From Blastococcus sp. CPCC 205250 (GTDB taxonomy: Bacteria > Actinomycetota > Actinomycetes > Mycobacteriales > Geodermatophilaceae), in NCBI RefSeq assembly GCF_019799925.1, contig NZ_JABGCG010000009.1, forward strand, positions 181,136-245,135: a stretch of 64,000 nt of DNA, given 5' to 3'. This document shows, one piece after another, positions 1 through 8,369 of this stretch. The notes under the pieces were generated by a model. The model was not told where the DNA came from and did no database searches. It saw only the letters and a list, made by a program, of their open reading frames with translations. Made by a program: the position numbers and the translations under genes. The first letter of the stretch is position 1. Every line of letters starts with the position of its first letter.

Positions 1-1372
1 CGGCCGCCAGCTCGCGCACCCGGCCGTCGTCCCCGAGCAGGCCCATCCGCGCCAGCCATGCCTCGAACTCCGGCGCCGGGCGCAGCCCCAGCACCTGCCG
101 GGCCGTGAGCACGTCGGTGAACGACAGCGACTGGTAGTGCAGCATCACGTCGTCGGCCCCCGGGACGGCGATCACGAACGTGCAGCCGGCCGCGCCCAGC
201 AGCAGGGTCAGGGTGTCGGTGTCGTCGCCGTCGACCTCCGCGTGGTTGGTGTAGCAGACGTCCACGCCCATCGGCAGGCCGAGCAGCTTGCCGCAGAAGT
301 GGTCCTCGAGCCCGGCGCGCAGCACCTGCCTGCCGTCGTAGAGGTACTCCGGCCCGATGAAGCCGACGACGGTGTTGACCAGCAGCGGCGCGAAGTGGCG
401 GGCCACCCCGTAGGCGCGCGCCTCCAGGGTCTGCTGGTCCACCGGCCGGCCGCCGACCCCGAGGTGCGCGCCGGCCGACAGCGCCGATCCCTGCCCCGTC
501 TCGAAGTACATGACGTTGCGTCCCACGGTGCCGCGGCCCAGTTCCAGCGCGCCGGCCCGGGCCTCGGCGAGCAGGTCGAGGGTGACGCCGAACGAGCGGT
601 TGGCCGGTTGCGTGCCGGCCACCGACTGGAAGACCAGGTCGACCGGCGCACCGGCCTCCAGCGCCCGCAGCGTGGTGGTCACGTGGGCCAGCACGCAGGA
701 CTGGGTGGGGATCTCGTAGCGCCGGATGACCGCGTCGAGCAGTTCCAGCAGCTCCACCGTGCGGGCCGGTGAGTCGGTGGCGGGGTTGATGCCGACCACC
801 GCGTCCCCGCAGCCGTGCAGCAGTCCGTCGAGCACCGACGCGGTGACGCCGAGCGGGTCGTCGGTGGGGTGGTTGGGCTGCAGCCGCGACGCCAGCCGGC
901 CGGGCAGGCCGAGGGTGCCGCGCAGGGCGGTCACCACCCGCGTCCGCCGGCCGACGGCGACGAGGTCGGCGGTGCGCATCAGCTTGGACACCGCCGCGAC
1001 CATCTCCGGGGTCAGGCCGGGGGCCAGCGCGCTGATGGCCGCCTCGTCGCCGGCGGCCGCCCACTGCAGCAGCCGGTCGCGGAACTCCCCGACGGTCAGC
1101 GCGGCGACCGGCGCGAAGGCGGCCCGGTCGTGGGTGTCCAGGACCAGCCGGGTCACGTCGTCCTCGTCGTAGCCGACGACCTGCTCGTCGAGGAAGGTGG
1201 CCAGCGGCAGGTCGGCCAGCACCGTCTGGGCCGCGACCCGCTCGGCCGCGGACCCCGCCGCGCAGCCGGCCAGCACGTCGCCGGAGCGCGCCGGCGACGC
1301 CTTGGCCAGCAGCTCGACCAGCGACGGGAACTCGTGGGTGTGGCCCCCGACGGTGGCGCGGCGGACCGTCAC
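1..1372 (-). CDS. eutB: Ethanolamine ammonia-lyase large subunit (partial)
   Basis: Catalytic TIM-barrel subunit of adenosylcobalamin-dependent ethanolamine ammonia-lyase, which splits ethanolamine to acetaldehyde and ammonia in the cytoplasm. The minus-strand translation from GTG 1372 contains family landmarks in order: GDAVVGINPATDS, FQSVAGTQPANRSFG, YFETGQGSALSAGAH, DQQTLEARAYGVAR and, near the end, DDVMLHYQSLSFTD. About 457 codons are present without a stop; the family is near 455-465 residues, so only the last few residues and any downstream eutC lie outside the window. The GTG start overlaps the permease stop as GTGA (1372-1369), implying translational coupling. Identification is firm; regulation is not visible. 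Confidence 0.95.
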   Translation of the reverse strand, partial: MTVRRATVGGHTHEFPSLVELLAKASPARSGDVLAGCAAGSAAERVAAQTVLADLPLATFLDEQVVGYDEDDVTRLVLDTHDRAAFAPVAALTVGEFRDRLLQWAAAGDEAAISALAPGLTPEMVAAVSKLMRTADLVAVGRRTRVVTALRGTLGLPGRLASRLQPNHPTDDPLGVTASVLDGLLHGCGDAVVGINPATDSPARTVELLELLDAVIRRYEIPTQSCVLAHVTTTLRALEAGAPVDLVFQSVAGTQPANRSFGVTLDLLAEARAGALELGRGTVGRNVMYFETGQGSALSAGAHLGVGGRPVDQQTLEARAYGVARHFAPLLVNTVVGFIGPEYLYDGRQVLRAGLEDHFCGKLLGLPMGVDVCYTNHAEVDGDDTDTLTLLLGAAGCTFVIAVPGADDVMLHYQSLSFTDVLTARQVLGLRPAPEFEAWLARMGLLGDDGRVRELAA

Positions 1373-2808
1373 CGCAGCTCGTCCTCCGCGGCGGCGAGGG
1401 CCGCGAACTCCTCCTCCGGCGCCGCGGCGACGAGGTGGTGGCGGCTGTAGAGGGCGAAGTAGGCGAGGAACAGCGCGTAGGCGCCCAGGGTCAGGACGGC
1501 CGCCAGCGGGTCGACCAGGAAGGTCGCGATCACGGCGAGCGCCGCCAGCACCAGCGCCACCCCGGTGGTCGCCGTGCCGCCCGGGGTCCGGTAGGGCCGC
1601 TCCAGACCGGGCTCGCGACGGCGCAGCACGATGTGGCTGACCATCATGAGGACGTAGGACACCGTGGCGCCGAAGACCGCCATGTTGAGCAGCACCGCGC
1701 CCTGCCCGGTGAGGGTCAGCAGGAAGCCGATCACGCCGGGCACGACCAGCGCGAGCACCGGCGCCTTGCGGGCGTTGGTCACCGACAGCGCCCGCGGCAG
1801 GTACCCGGCACGGGAGAGCGCGAAGGTCTGCCGGCTGTAGGCGTAGACGATGGAGAAGAAGCTCGCGACCAGGCCGACGAGGCCCATGTAGTTGACGACG
1901 GTCTGCAGGGTCCCCTCCCGCAGCGCGTCGACCGGCGGGTTGGCGCTCTCGGAGATCACCTGGGCGCCCCCGGCGCCGGTGGTGAACACCAGCATGAGGA
2001 CGGCGAGGACCGCCAGCACGCCCATCGCCGCGACGATGCCGCGGGGCATCGACCGCGCCGGGTCCTTCGCCTCCTCGGCGGCCAGCGGCACGCACTCGAC
2101 GGCGAGGAAGAACCAGATCGCGAAGGGGAAGGCCGCCCAGATGCCGAGCACCCCGAACGGCAGGAACTCCGACGCGCCGGCGGCGTCGGTGGGCGCGATG
2201 TCGGTGAGGTTCGCGGAGTCGAAGTCGCCGATCGCCCCGAGGAGGAACAGCACCAGGCCGGCGACGGCGACCGCGGCGATGGCCAGCATCACCTTGAGGG
2301 CCTCCCCCACGCCCAGGAGGTGGACGCCGATGAACAGGGCGTAGACGGCGAGGTAGACCCACCAGCCGTCGGTGATGCCGAGCAGCCCGAGGGACTCGAC
2401 GTAGCCGCCGATGAAGGTGGCGATGGCCGCGGGGGCGATCGCGTACTCGATGAGGACGGCGACGCCGGCCGCGTAGCCGCCCCACGGCCCCAGGGCCCGG
2501 CGGGCGAAGGTGTACCCGCCGCCGGCGGTCGGCAGCGCGGCGCCGAGCTCGGCCAGCCCGAACACCATGGCGGTGTACATCACGCCCATCAGGACCGTGG
2601 CGATCAGCAGCCCGCCGAAGCCGCCCTCGGCCAGCCCGAAGTTCCACCCCGCGTAGTCCCCGGAGATGACGGCCGCGACACCGAGCCCGGCGAGCAGCAC
2701 CCACCCGGCCGTGCCGGAGCGGAGCCGGCGCCGCTCCAGGTACCCGGGGTCGACCGGTTCGGCCGAGGTGGTCGGGTGCGGTGTGCGGGCGTGCGGCTCC
2801 GCGGTCAT
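1369..2808 (-). CDS. eat: Ethanolamine permease (APC superfamily)
   Basis: Twelve-helix amino acid/polyamine/organocation permease of 479 residues that probably imports ethanolamine for the coupled lyase. The N-terminus after about 35 soluble residues reads VISGDYAGWNFGLAEGG, typical of the ethanolamine permease branch, followed by a series of hydrophobic helices and a short charged tail. ATG 2808 is preceded by GGGAGG at good spacing. It is the first gene of a two-gene unit with eutB (4-nt GTGA overlap). The substrate is inferred from the eutB partner plus family resemblance; another small amine is possible. Confidence 0.9.
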   Translation of the reverse strand: MTAEPHARTPHPTTSAEPVDPGYLERRRLRSGTAGWVLLAGLGVAAVISGDYAGWNFGLAEGGFGGLLIATVLMGVMYTAMVFGLAELGAALPTAGGGYTFARRALGPWGGYAAGVAVLIEYAIAPAAIATFIGGYVESLGLLGITDGWWVYLAVYALFIGVHLLGVGEALKVMLAIAAVAVAGLVLFLLGAIGDFDSANLTDIAPTDAAGASEFLPFGVLGIWAAFPFAIWFFLAVECVPLAAEEAKDPARSMPRGIVAAMGVLAVLAVLMLVFTTGAGGAQVISESANPPVDALREGTLQTVVNYMGLVGLVASFFSIVYAYSRQTFALSRAGYLPRALSVTNARKAPVLALVVPGVIGFLLTLTGQGAVLLNMAVFGATVSYVLMMVSHIVLRRREPGLERPYRTPGGTATTGVALVLAALAVIATFLVDPLAAVLTLGAYALFLAYFALYSRHHLVAAAPEEEFAALAAAEDELR

Positions 2809-3004
2809 GGCGGCCTCCCATCGGGCCCCCGCTGAGGTCGGGAGGGGCCAGGGTGTCGCCGCCGCGGGACGCCGGTCAACCGGCGGCGGCGGTTCGGAAC
2901 ACGCTGTTCACACCCGCGGCCGTCAGGTCCCGACTACGTCGTAAACTGACCCGCGGTCCAAGGGTGGGCCACCTCCGTCCAGCCCCCACAGGAGCAGCTC
3001 GACC

Positions 3005-3739
3005 GTGGTGGACACCCTCGGGGAGACACCCGTCCCCGATGACACCGATCTCCTCGCCCTCCTCGCCGGCGCCGGGGACCTCAACGCCTTCCTCGGGGAC
3101 CTCGTCCGGCTCGCGGCCCGGCAGACCCCCAGCGCGCAGGCGTGCGGGCTGACGCTGGCCCGCCGGTCCGGCGCGGTGACCGTGGCGTGCACCGACGCGC
3201 TGGCCGAGCGCGCCGACGAGCGCCAGTATCAGCTCGACGACGGCCCGTGCCTGCAGGCGATGCGCGAGGCCGTCGTCGTCCGGGTCGCCGACATGACCAC
3301 CGACGAGCGGTGGGGCCGCTACCCGGAGCTGGCCGCGCAGGTCGGCGTCCGCTCCTCGCTGTCGATCCCGCTGGTGGTCGAGGAGCGCAGCCGCGGCGCG
3401 CTGAACCTCTACTCCACCACCGCGGGGGCGTTCTCCGACCTCGACGAGGACGTGGCCACCCGGTGGGCGGCCCAGGCCACCGGGGCGCTGGCCGTCGCCC
3501 TGCGGATCGCCGACGGCGACGACCGCGCCGAGCAGCTCGTCGGCGGCCTGGACACCCGCACCACGATCGGCCAGGCGGTCGGGCTGGTCATGGCGCAGGA
3601 GCGGTGCCGCGCGGAGGAGGCGTTCCGGCTGCTGACGCTGGCCTCCCAGCGGCGCAACGTGAAGCTGCGCGAGGTCGCCGCGGGCGTCGTCGAGGCCTTC
3701 GAGTCCGCGCTGCCCGAGGGGAGCGCGCCCCGCTGGTGA
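3005..3739 (+). CDS. GAF and ANTAR domain RNA-binding regulator
   Basis: A 244-residue regulator with an N-terminal GAF sensor (about residues 15-170; VGVRSSLSIPL and GALNLYSTTAGAF are typical GAF strands) and a C-terminal ANTAR helical bundle (about 180-240; TTIGQAVGLVMAQERC and AFRLLTLASQRRN). ANTAR domains bind dual-hairpin RNA and act as antiterminators, so this likely couples a small-molecule or redox signal to transcript elongation. Start GTG 3005 has AGGAG at 2990-2994; GTG 3008 is an in-frame alternative. No response-regulator receiver is present. Ligand and RNA targets cannot be read from the sequence. Confidence 0.9.
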   Translation: MVDTLGETPVPDDTDLLALLAGAGDLNAFLGDLVRLAARQTPSAQACGLTLARRSGAVTVACTDALAERADERQYQLDDGPCLQAMREAVVVRVADMTTDERWGRYPELAAQVGVRSSLSIPLVVEERSRGALNLYSTTAGAFSDLDEDVATRWAAQATGALAVALRIADGDDRAEQLVGGLDTRTTIGQAVGLVMAQERCRAEEAFRLLTLASQRRNVKLREVAAGVVEAFESALPEGSAPRW

Positions 3740-3746
3740 GCGGGGC
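3727..3746. terminator. Bidirectional hairpin between convergent genes
   Basis: GCCCCGCT (3727-3734), loop GGTG, AGCGGGGC (3739-3746): an 8-bp perfect stem that includes the stop codon of the GAF-ANTAR gene and ends 1 nt before the SDR stop. There is no T tract, as is usual in high-GC actinobacteria. Confidence 0.6.
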
Positions 3747-4649
3747 TCAGAACGCGCGCCAGCGCCCGTCCGTGGCGTTGCCCGCCGGCTGGGAGCGGAA
3801 GACGTTGCCCTCCGAGGGCGGCCGCTGGTCGTCCCCGGCCAGCGCGAAGACCTTGAGCAGCGGGCCGACGAGCGCGTCGTAGACGGGGGGCACCAGCCGG
3901 AAGCCCGCGACGATGATCGGGTTGAACACCCCGGCGTAGACCAGCCGGCGCGGCCGCTCCAGCAGGGAGAGCACCTTCCGGGCCACCCGGTCGGCGGAGT
4001 AGACCGGTGCCGGCGGCCGGCCGGACCGGCCCACGTAGGTGGCGCCCTGGGAGTAGATGGGGGTGTTGACCCCGCCGGGGGCAACGGCGGACACGTGCAC
4101 GCCCGGGGCGTCGCGCACCTCCTGCTGCAGCGTGCGGATCAGGCCCAGCTGACCCCACTTCGCCGCGGCGTAGCTGCCCATGAGCGGCGCCGTGATCTGC
4201 CCGACCACCGAGCTGACGACGACCAGGTGCCCGGCCCCCTGCCGGCGGAACACCGGCAGCACCGACCGGGCCACGTTGGCGGTGCCGTGCACGGCGGTGT
4301 CGACGACGGTCTCGAACACCCGCCGCGGGACGTCCTCCACCCGGCCGTAGGCCATCACCTGCGCCGAGTGGACGACGACGTCGAGCCGGCCGAACCGCGC
4401 GACCGCCGTCTGCACCGCGCTCTCCACGGCGTCGGCGTCGGTGACGTCGGCCGGGCACACCAGCACCTCCGCCGCGCCGGCCTCGCGCGCCTCCCGGGCG
4501 GTCTCCTCGAGGGACTCGCGGCCGCGGGCCAGGAGCAGCAGCGCGCTGCCCTGGCCGGCGAAGCGGCGGACGGTGGCCCGCCCGATGCCGCTGGAGGCGC
4601 CGGTGACGAGGACGGTCGGGGGCGTGCGGCTGTCCGCGGTGCCGGTCAT
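3747..4649 (-). CDS. Short-chain dehydrogenase/reductase
   Basis: NAD(P)-dependent classical SDR of about 300 residues. The Rossmann glycine motif TGASSGIG lies near residue 16, the catalytic serine in VVVSSVVG, and the active site YAAAK follows 13 residues later. The C-terminal 60 residues contain a hydrophobic stretch (LVYAGVFNPIIVAGF) that may contact membrane, as in related actinobacterial SDRs. ATG 4649 is preferred over in-frame ATG 4682 because TAGGGC (4662-4657) sits 7 nt upstream, matching the leaderless promoters elsewhere here, and 4682 would overlap the next gene. Substrate unknown. Confidence 0.88.
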   Translation of the reverse strand: MTGTADSRTPPTVLVTGASSGIGRATVRRFAGQGSALLLLARGRESLEETAREAREAGAAEVLVCPADVTDADAVESAVQTAVARFGRLDVVVHSAQVMAYGRVEDVPRRVFETVVDTAVHGTANVARSVLPVFRRQGAGHLVVVSSVVGQITAPLMGSYAAAKWGQLGLIRTLQQEVRDAPGVHVSAVAPGGVNTPIYSQGATYVGRSGRPPAPVYSADRVARKVLSLLERPRRLVYAGVFNPIIVAGFRLVPPVYDALVGPLLKVFALAGDDQRPPSEGNVFRSQPAGNATDGRWRAF

Positions 4650-4659
4650 GGGTCGTGCC

Positions 4660-5076
4660 CTACCCGGTCGCGGGCCCTCCACTCGGCGCGGCGTCGTCCG
4701 GCAGCTGGGCGAGCAGCCAGCCCGGCCCCGCGACCGGCGTGTCCGGGGGCAGCCGGGCCCGCAGGCCGCGGTCGGCGGTGACGACGACGACCGGCTCCCC
4801 GGGAGCCCGCGCCTCCGCCACCAGGGCGTCGTCCCCGCTGCCCGGCGCCCGCACCAGCCGCACCGCGGCGGGCCCGGGGACGTCGCGCGCCGCGCCCTCG
4901 ACGACCGCGACCAGCCCGGTGCAGGCCAGGGGTCCGCCGTCGGGTCCCCGGAGGTCCCGGCCCGGGAGGGACGCCAGCCGGGCGAGCAGCCGCGCCGTCG
5001 CCCCCGCGCGGTCGCGCCACCAGCCGTCGGGACGGGAGCCGAGCACGTTGGCGACGTCGACCAGCAGCAGGGTCAC
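4660..5076 (-). CDS. NYN/PIN-like domain protein
   Basis: A 138-residue protein that resembles the small NYN (PIN-fold) family. It opens with LLLVDVANVLGSRPDGWWRD, where the early Asp is the expected first metal ligand, and later has GSGDDALVAEA and VVVVTADRGLRAR, matching the central DD and the D-R segment of NYN nucleases. Homologues are sometimes labelled NTP pyrophosphohydrolase without evidence. Start GTG 5076 follows AGGAGG (5092-5087). It ends 10 nt before the SDR start on the same strand. RNA cleavage is the family-based guess; the target is unknown. Confidence 0.75.
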   Translation of the reverse strand: MTLLLVDVANVLGSRPDGWWRDRAGATARLLARLASLPGRDLRGPDGGPLACTGLVAVVEGAARDVPGPAAVRLVRAPGSGDDALVAEARAPGEPVVVVTADRGLRARLPPDTPVAGPGWLLAQLPDDAAPSGGPATG

Positions 5077-5107
5077 CGCGCCCTCCCCTCCTGTCGGGAC
5101 ACGCCTC

Positions 5108-5113
5108 TACCCT
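5108..5113 (+). promoter_or_regulatory. -10 element of a leaderless promoter
   Basis: TACCCT ends 7 nt before ATG 5121, which places the expected transcription start at or next to the start codon. There is no Shine-Dalgarno in the gap (GCCCGGC). Confidence 0.65.
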
Positions 5114-5120
5114 GCCCGGC

Positions 5121-5549
5121 ATGGAGGAGGTGGACTACGCCGACACGTTCATCGCCGTCGCCGAGGACTGCCCCGCCGAGGCCGGGACGGCGCCCCCGGA
5201 GACGGCGAAGCCGTCGGTCGCCGCCCGCATGCACGCGCTGCTGGCCGGCCGCCCGTACGAGCTGACCTCGGCCGACGTGCTGTTCGCCGTGCACGCCGAC
5301 CGGAACGGGATCGCCGAGGCCGAGCGCCCCGCCGCCCGCGAGGCCTTCTTCGCCCGCGACCAGGCCTGCCTGCGGGCCTCGCCGCTGGGGAAGCGGTACG
5401 GCTGGGGTCTGCACGCCGACAGCGAGGGCCGGCTCGCGCTGGTCGGCCGGGAGACCCCGGAGTACGCGGAGTTCGCCGCCGGCCGGGTGCCCGGCGACGG
5501 GGCGCCGGTGCGCGTGCTCCTCGCGATGCGCAGCAGTCGCGCCCGCTGA
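5121..5549 (+). CDS. DUF6157-type conserved protein
   Basis: A 142-residue soluble protein, MEEVDYADTFIAVAEDCPAE onward, resembling the DUF6157 family: a DTFI-V-EDCP opening and a central LLAGRPYELTSADVLFAVHA segment, then LGKRYGWGLHADSEG near the C-terminus. No signal peptide or membrane helix is visible. No function is known for the family. The gene starts on a leaderless-type promoter and stands alone between a divergent NYN gene and a downstream DUF2277 gene that has its own promoter. Confidence 0.75.
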   Translation: MEEVDYADTFIAVAEDCPAEAGTAPPETAKPSVAARMHALLAGRPYELTSADVLFAVHADRNGIAEAERPAAREAFFARDQACLRASPLGKRYGWGLHADSEGRLALVGRETPEYAEFAAGRVPGDGAPVRVLLAMRSSRAR

Positions 5550-5577
5550 GCCCCTCCCGGTGGCGACGACGCGCTCC

Positions 5578-5583
5578 TAGAGT
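5578..5583 (+). promoter_or_regulatory. -10 element of a leaderless promoter
   Basis: TAGAGT ends 7 nt before ATG 5591; the gap CCCCGCC has no ribosome-binding site. Same geometry as at 5108-5113. Confidence 0.65.
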
Positions 5584-5590
5584 CCCCGCC

Positions 5591-5860
5591 ATGTGCCGGA
5601 ACATCCGCCCGCTGTCGAACTTCGCACCTCCGGCGACGGAGGAGGAGGTGCAGGCCGCGGCGCTGCAGTACGTCCGCAAGATCAGCGGGACGACCAAGCC
5701 CGCGCGGGTCAACGCCGAGGCCTTCGACCGGGCCGTCGCGGAGGTCGCCGCCGCCTCGGCCCGGCTGCTCGACGCGCTGGTCAGCACCGCGCCGCCCAAG
5801 GACCGCGAGGTGGAGGCGGCCAAGGCCAAGGCCCGTTCCCTGGCCCGGTTCGGCGGCTGA
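5591..5860 (+). CDS. DUF2277 family protein
   Basis: An 89-residue protein beginning MCRNIRPLSNFAPPATEEEV, the characteristic DUF2277 opening (MCRNIR...LFN), then AAALQYVRKISGTTKP and a charged C-terminal helix. The family is small, soluble and functionally uncharacterised; the invariant Cys2 and the helical content are its only obvious features. A 7-bp hairpin spans the stop codon (5851-5867), which may end the transcript. Confidence 0.85.
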   Translation: MCRNIRPLSNFAPPATEEEVQAAALQYVRKISGTTKPARVNAEAFDRAVAEVAAASARLLDALVSTAPPKDREVEAAKAKARSLARFGG

Positions 5861-5879
5861 GCCGCCGCGACGGCAAGAT

Positions 5880-5895
5880 CGATTGCGCGCAATCG
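5880..5895. promoter_or_regulatory. 16-bp perfect palindrome, candidate operator
   Basis: CGATTGCGCGCAATCG is perfectly symmetric and lies 59 nt before ATG 5955. Its ATTGCGCGCAAT core resembles sites bound by Lrp/AsnC-type regulators. No other copy was noticed by eye in the window. Confidence 0.45.
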
Positions 5896-5954
5896 GCATG
5901 ACGGGGCACGACGACGGGTAGGCCGAGGGCTCCCCCCTTCTCTTGGAGTTCCTC

Positions 5955-6488
5955 ATGGCGCGCAACACCGTCTCCCGTTCCCTGCACGACCTCGGCCTGT
6001 CCGCCTGGTTCGGCGGCACCCTGGCCAACGCGGTTGCGCTGAACGCCGCCGCGGCCGAGGCGGGCAGCAACACCGGCGCCGTCGCGAACGCCGGCTGGAA
6101 CCGCTGGACCCCGGTCAACGCCGCCGCCATCGGCGCCCACCTCATCGGCAGCGTGGGCCAGCTGGCCGGCAACAGCGGCCGCGTCGCCCAGCAGCAGGGC
6201 GTGGCGGGCATGTCGGTCCTCAAGACCGCCCTCACCGCCGCCGCGCTCGGCGTCACCGCCTACAGCCGCGGCCTCGGCAAGATCGTCGACAGCGGCGGCA
6301 ACTCCTCGGCCAAGTCCGGCACCAAGCCCAACCGGCGCACCCGGGCCGACGTCGCCGCGGCGCAGGAGCAGCTGGACCGTCTGCAGTGGGTGATCCCGGC
6401 CCTGACCGGCGCCCTCGTGGTGATCAGCTCCTACGCCGGTGAGCAGCAGCGCCCCAGCGAGGTCCTGCGCGGCACGACCTCGCACTGA
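5955..6488 (+). CDS. Conserved actinobacterial membrane protein
   Basis: A 177-residue protein with small-residue-rich hydrophobic segments at about 15-35 (SAWFGGTLANAVALNAA), 60-75, 90-110 (TALTAAALGVTAYSRGLGK) and 150-167 (WVIPALTGALVVISSYAG), so probably two to four membrane passes. TTGGAG at 5943-5948 fixes ATG 5955 as the start rather than ATG 5943. The 16-bp palindrome 5880-5895 may control it. The gene precedes a TIGR02611 membrane protein by 35 nt on the same strand. I do not recognise a function; the Ala/Gly-rich helices resemble other uncharacterised actinobacterial DoxX-like or phage-holin-like proteins only superficially. Confidence 0.7.
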   Translation: MARNTVSRSLHDLGLSAWFGGTLANAVALNAAAAEAGSNTGAVANAGWNRWTPVNAAAIGAHLIGSVGQLAGNSGRVAQQQGVAGMSVLKTALTAAALGVTAYSRGLGKIVDSGGNSSAKSGTKPNRRTRADVAAAQEQLDRLQWVIPALTGALVVISSYAGEQQRPSEVLRGTTSH

Positions 6489-6523
6489 GCCCCCGCACGC
6501 CACCACCGACCGGGGGAACCCAC

Positions 6524-7030
6524 ATGACGCAGGCCCGCCCCGTGACCTTCACGGGCAACACCGCCGCCGAGCAGCACCCGCACGACGCCTCCGGCGAGCG
6601 CCCGGGCGCGACGCGCTGCCCGGACTGCACCGACGGCCTCGGCAAGCCGCGCGAGGTGAAGCCGGGCTCGTTCCGGGACCGCCTGCAGCACAACCGGCCG
6701 GCGTACTTCGCCTGGCGGATCGGCGTGTTCGTCGTCGGGCTGCTGTTCGTGCTGCTCGGGATCGCCCTGACGGCGCTGCCCGGGCCGCTGACCATCCCGC
6801 CGGTGCTCCTGGGCCTGTGGGTGTGGTCGACGGAGTTCGACTGGGCCCGGCGGCTGTTCGCGACGTTCCGGCGCAAGGCCGTCGCGACCTGGAAGCACGC
6901 CAAGCAGCACCCGGTGAGCTCCATCGCCGTCACCGTGGGTGGCCTGGTCCTGGCCGGGGTCGCGTTCTGGGCCGTCGGCCACTTCGAGCTGGTCGACCGG
7001 GCCAAGGACGCGCTCGGCATCGGCAGCTGA
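6524..7030 (+). CDS. TIGR02611 / PGPGW-type transmembrane protein
   Basis: A 168-residue protein with an unusual N-terminal extension containing one CxxC (RCPDCTDG, about residue 30), then two hydrophobic helices (FVVGLLFVLLGIALTALPG and the adjoining IPPVLLGLWVW) carrying the PGP(L/W) signature LPGPLTIPP, an amphipathic linker, and a last helix (VGGLVLAGVAFWAVGHF). The PGPGW family is membrane-located with no known activity. It follows the previous membrane gene closely and ends at a strong hairpin. Confidence 0.82.
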   Translation: MTQARPVTFTGNTAAEQHPHDASGERPGATRCPDCTDGLGKPREVKPGSFRDRLQHNRPAYFAWRIGVFVVGLLFVLLGIALTALPGPLTIPPVLLGLWVWSTEFDWARRLFATFRRKAVATWKHAKQHPVSSIAVTVGGLVLAGVAFWAVGHFELVDRAKDALGIGS

Positions 7031-7036
7031 CCCCGG

Positions 7037-7069
7037 GCGGGGTGCGGGGCGCGCGTCCCCGCACCCCGC
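7037..7069. terminator. Bidirectional terminator hairpin
   Basis: GCGGGGTGCGGGG (7037-7049), 7-nt loop, CCCCGCACCCCGC (7057-7069): a 13-bp perfect stem filling the gap between the convergent TIGR02611 gene and map. Confidence 0.8.
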
Positions 7070-7852
7070 TCAGGTCGTGGTGAGGACGACGGGCCCCTCG
7101 TCGGTCACGGCGACGGTGTGCTCGACGTGCGCCGCCCGGCGGCCGTCGGCGGTGACCACGGCCCAGCCGTCCTTCTTGTGCTTGTAGCGCTCCTCGCCGG
7201 CCAGCAGCATCGGCTCGATGGCCAGCGTGCTGCCGGCCTCCAGCCGCACCCGGTCCAGCCCGGTCATCGGCTGGTTGGGCACGAACGGCGGCTCGTGCAT
7301 CGACCGGCCGATCCCGTGCCCGCCGTGGTCGGGCAGGTGTGCGAAGCCGTACCGGCGGGCCACGGTGTCGATCGCCGTCGCCACGTCCAGCAGGGTGGCC
7401 CCCGGCACGGACGCAGCGATGCCCGCCGCCAGCGCCTCCTCGGTCGCCCGCACCAGCCGGGCGTCGTCCTCGCTGGTCGCCTGCCCGACGAGCAGGGTGA
7501 TCGCCGCGTCGCCGTTCCAGCCGTCGACGATCGCGCCGCAGTCGATGCTCAGCACATCGCCCTCGTGCAGCCGCCGGCCGCTGGGCCGGCCGTGCACGAC
7601 GACCTCGTTCGGGGAGAGGCACAGCGCGCCGTTGTAGGCCGTCGGCGCCCACGCCGGCTTGTACCCGAGGAAGGACGACGTCGCCCCGGCCTCGCGGATG
7701 CAGGTCTGCGCCAGGTCGTCGAGGTCGCGCAGCTTCACGCCCGGCACGGCCGCGGCCCGCACCGCGGCGAGCGTCTCGGCGACCACCCGTCCGGCGTCGC
7801 GCATGGCGTCGAGTTCGAGGCGCGTGCGCGGGGGCAGGGTCGTCGTCTCCAC
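7070..7852 (-). CDS. map: Type I methionine aminopeptidase
   Basis: Removes initiator methionine from nascent proteins. The 260-residue pita-bread fold shows the expected metal ligands: Asp in LSIDCGAIVDGWNGDAA (two Asp), His in HGGHGIGRSMHEPPF, Glu in LAIEPMLLAGE and Glu in HVEHTVAVTDEG. Start GTG 7852 is chosen over upstream ATG 7885 because TACCGT (7865-7860) ends 7 nt before it, the leaderless geometry repeated across this window, and because the 11 extra residues are not conserved in type. Not next to rplO/secY/adk as the primary map usually is, so this may be a second paralogue. Confidence 0.93.
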   Translation of the reverse strand: METTTLPPRTRLELDAMRDAGRVVAETLAAVRAAAVPGVKLRDLDDLAQTCIREAGATSSFLGYKPAWAPTAYNGALCLSPNEVVVHGRPSGRRLHEGDVLSIDCGAIVDGWNGDAAITLLVGQATSEDDARLVRATEEALAAGIAASVPGATLLDVATAIDTVARRYGFAHLPDHGGHGIGRSMHEPPFVPNQPMTGLDRVRLEAGSTLAIEPMLLAGEERYKHKKDGWAVVTADGRRAAHVEHTVAVTDEGPVVLTTT

Positions 7853-7859
7853 GCCGTCC

Positions 7860-7865
7860 ACGGTA
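7860..7865 (-). promoter_or_regulatory. -10 element of a leaderless promoter (map)
   Basis: On the minus strand TACCGT, gap GGACGGC (7 nt), GTG 7852. It decides the map start. Confidence 0.65.
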
Positions 7866-8014
7866 CGAGGGCCCGCTCGGCTCACCCGTGCGGGATCAGC
7901 CGCCGGAGTTGCTCGGCGGGCACCGAGCTGTCGTAGCCGCCGCGTGGCACCCCGGGCCCGCCCACTGCGCGCCGGGCCGGCGGCACACCGGTCCGACGGG
8001 TTCCCGCGGATCGG

Positions 8015-8239
8015 TCAGGCGCGGCCCACGTCCCGGGGGTCCGGCGTCCGGAACGGGGAGTCGACCAGCTCGACGTCCGGGGTCCGCGGCTCGCCGTCCG
8101 CGCGGTCGGGGTCCTCACCGTCGATCCCGAACCCCTCGGCGGGCGGAGGAGCGCCCCGGCCGGCGTCGGCGGCGGGGATGCCGTCGCCCTCGTCGGCGGA
8201 GGCGGGCAGGTTCGGCTCGAGCGGCGCTGACATCGACAT
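8015..8239 (-). CDS. Small acidic proline-rich protein (hypothetical)
   Basis: A 74-residue frame from ATG 8239, strongly acidic and rich in Pro, Asp and Gly, with no hydrophobic helix (for example DGEDPDRADGEP). It sits in the otherwise empty 7853-8369 interval. On the minus strand TAGCGC (8251-8246) lies 6 nt before the ATG, the same spacing as the leaderless promoters nearby, which is the main reason to believe it. It could be a disordered hydrophilin-like or antitoxin-like peptide, or a chance frame in GC-rich DNA. The rest of the interval holds no other gene I can support. Confidence 0.4.
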   Translation of the reverse strand: MSMSAPLEPNLPASADEGDGIPAADAGRGAPPPAEGFGIDGEDPDRADGEPRTPDVELVDSPFRTPDPRDVGRA

Positions 8240-8369
8240 GGTCGGGCGCTACCCCGCGGGACGGGGGCCGTTCGGGCGGCGAGGTGACAGGACGGTGAAC
8301 ACGGGGCATACAGCGTCTCCCGCTCCGGCCTGTGGTGGGCCACGGGGCGGCTCAGGAGAGGAGATCGCG

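Noticed and set aside
4650..4682. Upstream ATG 4682 as start of the SDR
   Set aside because: It would overlap the NYN gene and place the promoter inside coding sequence; ATG 4649 has a matching -10 element.
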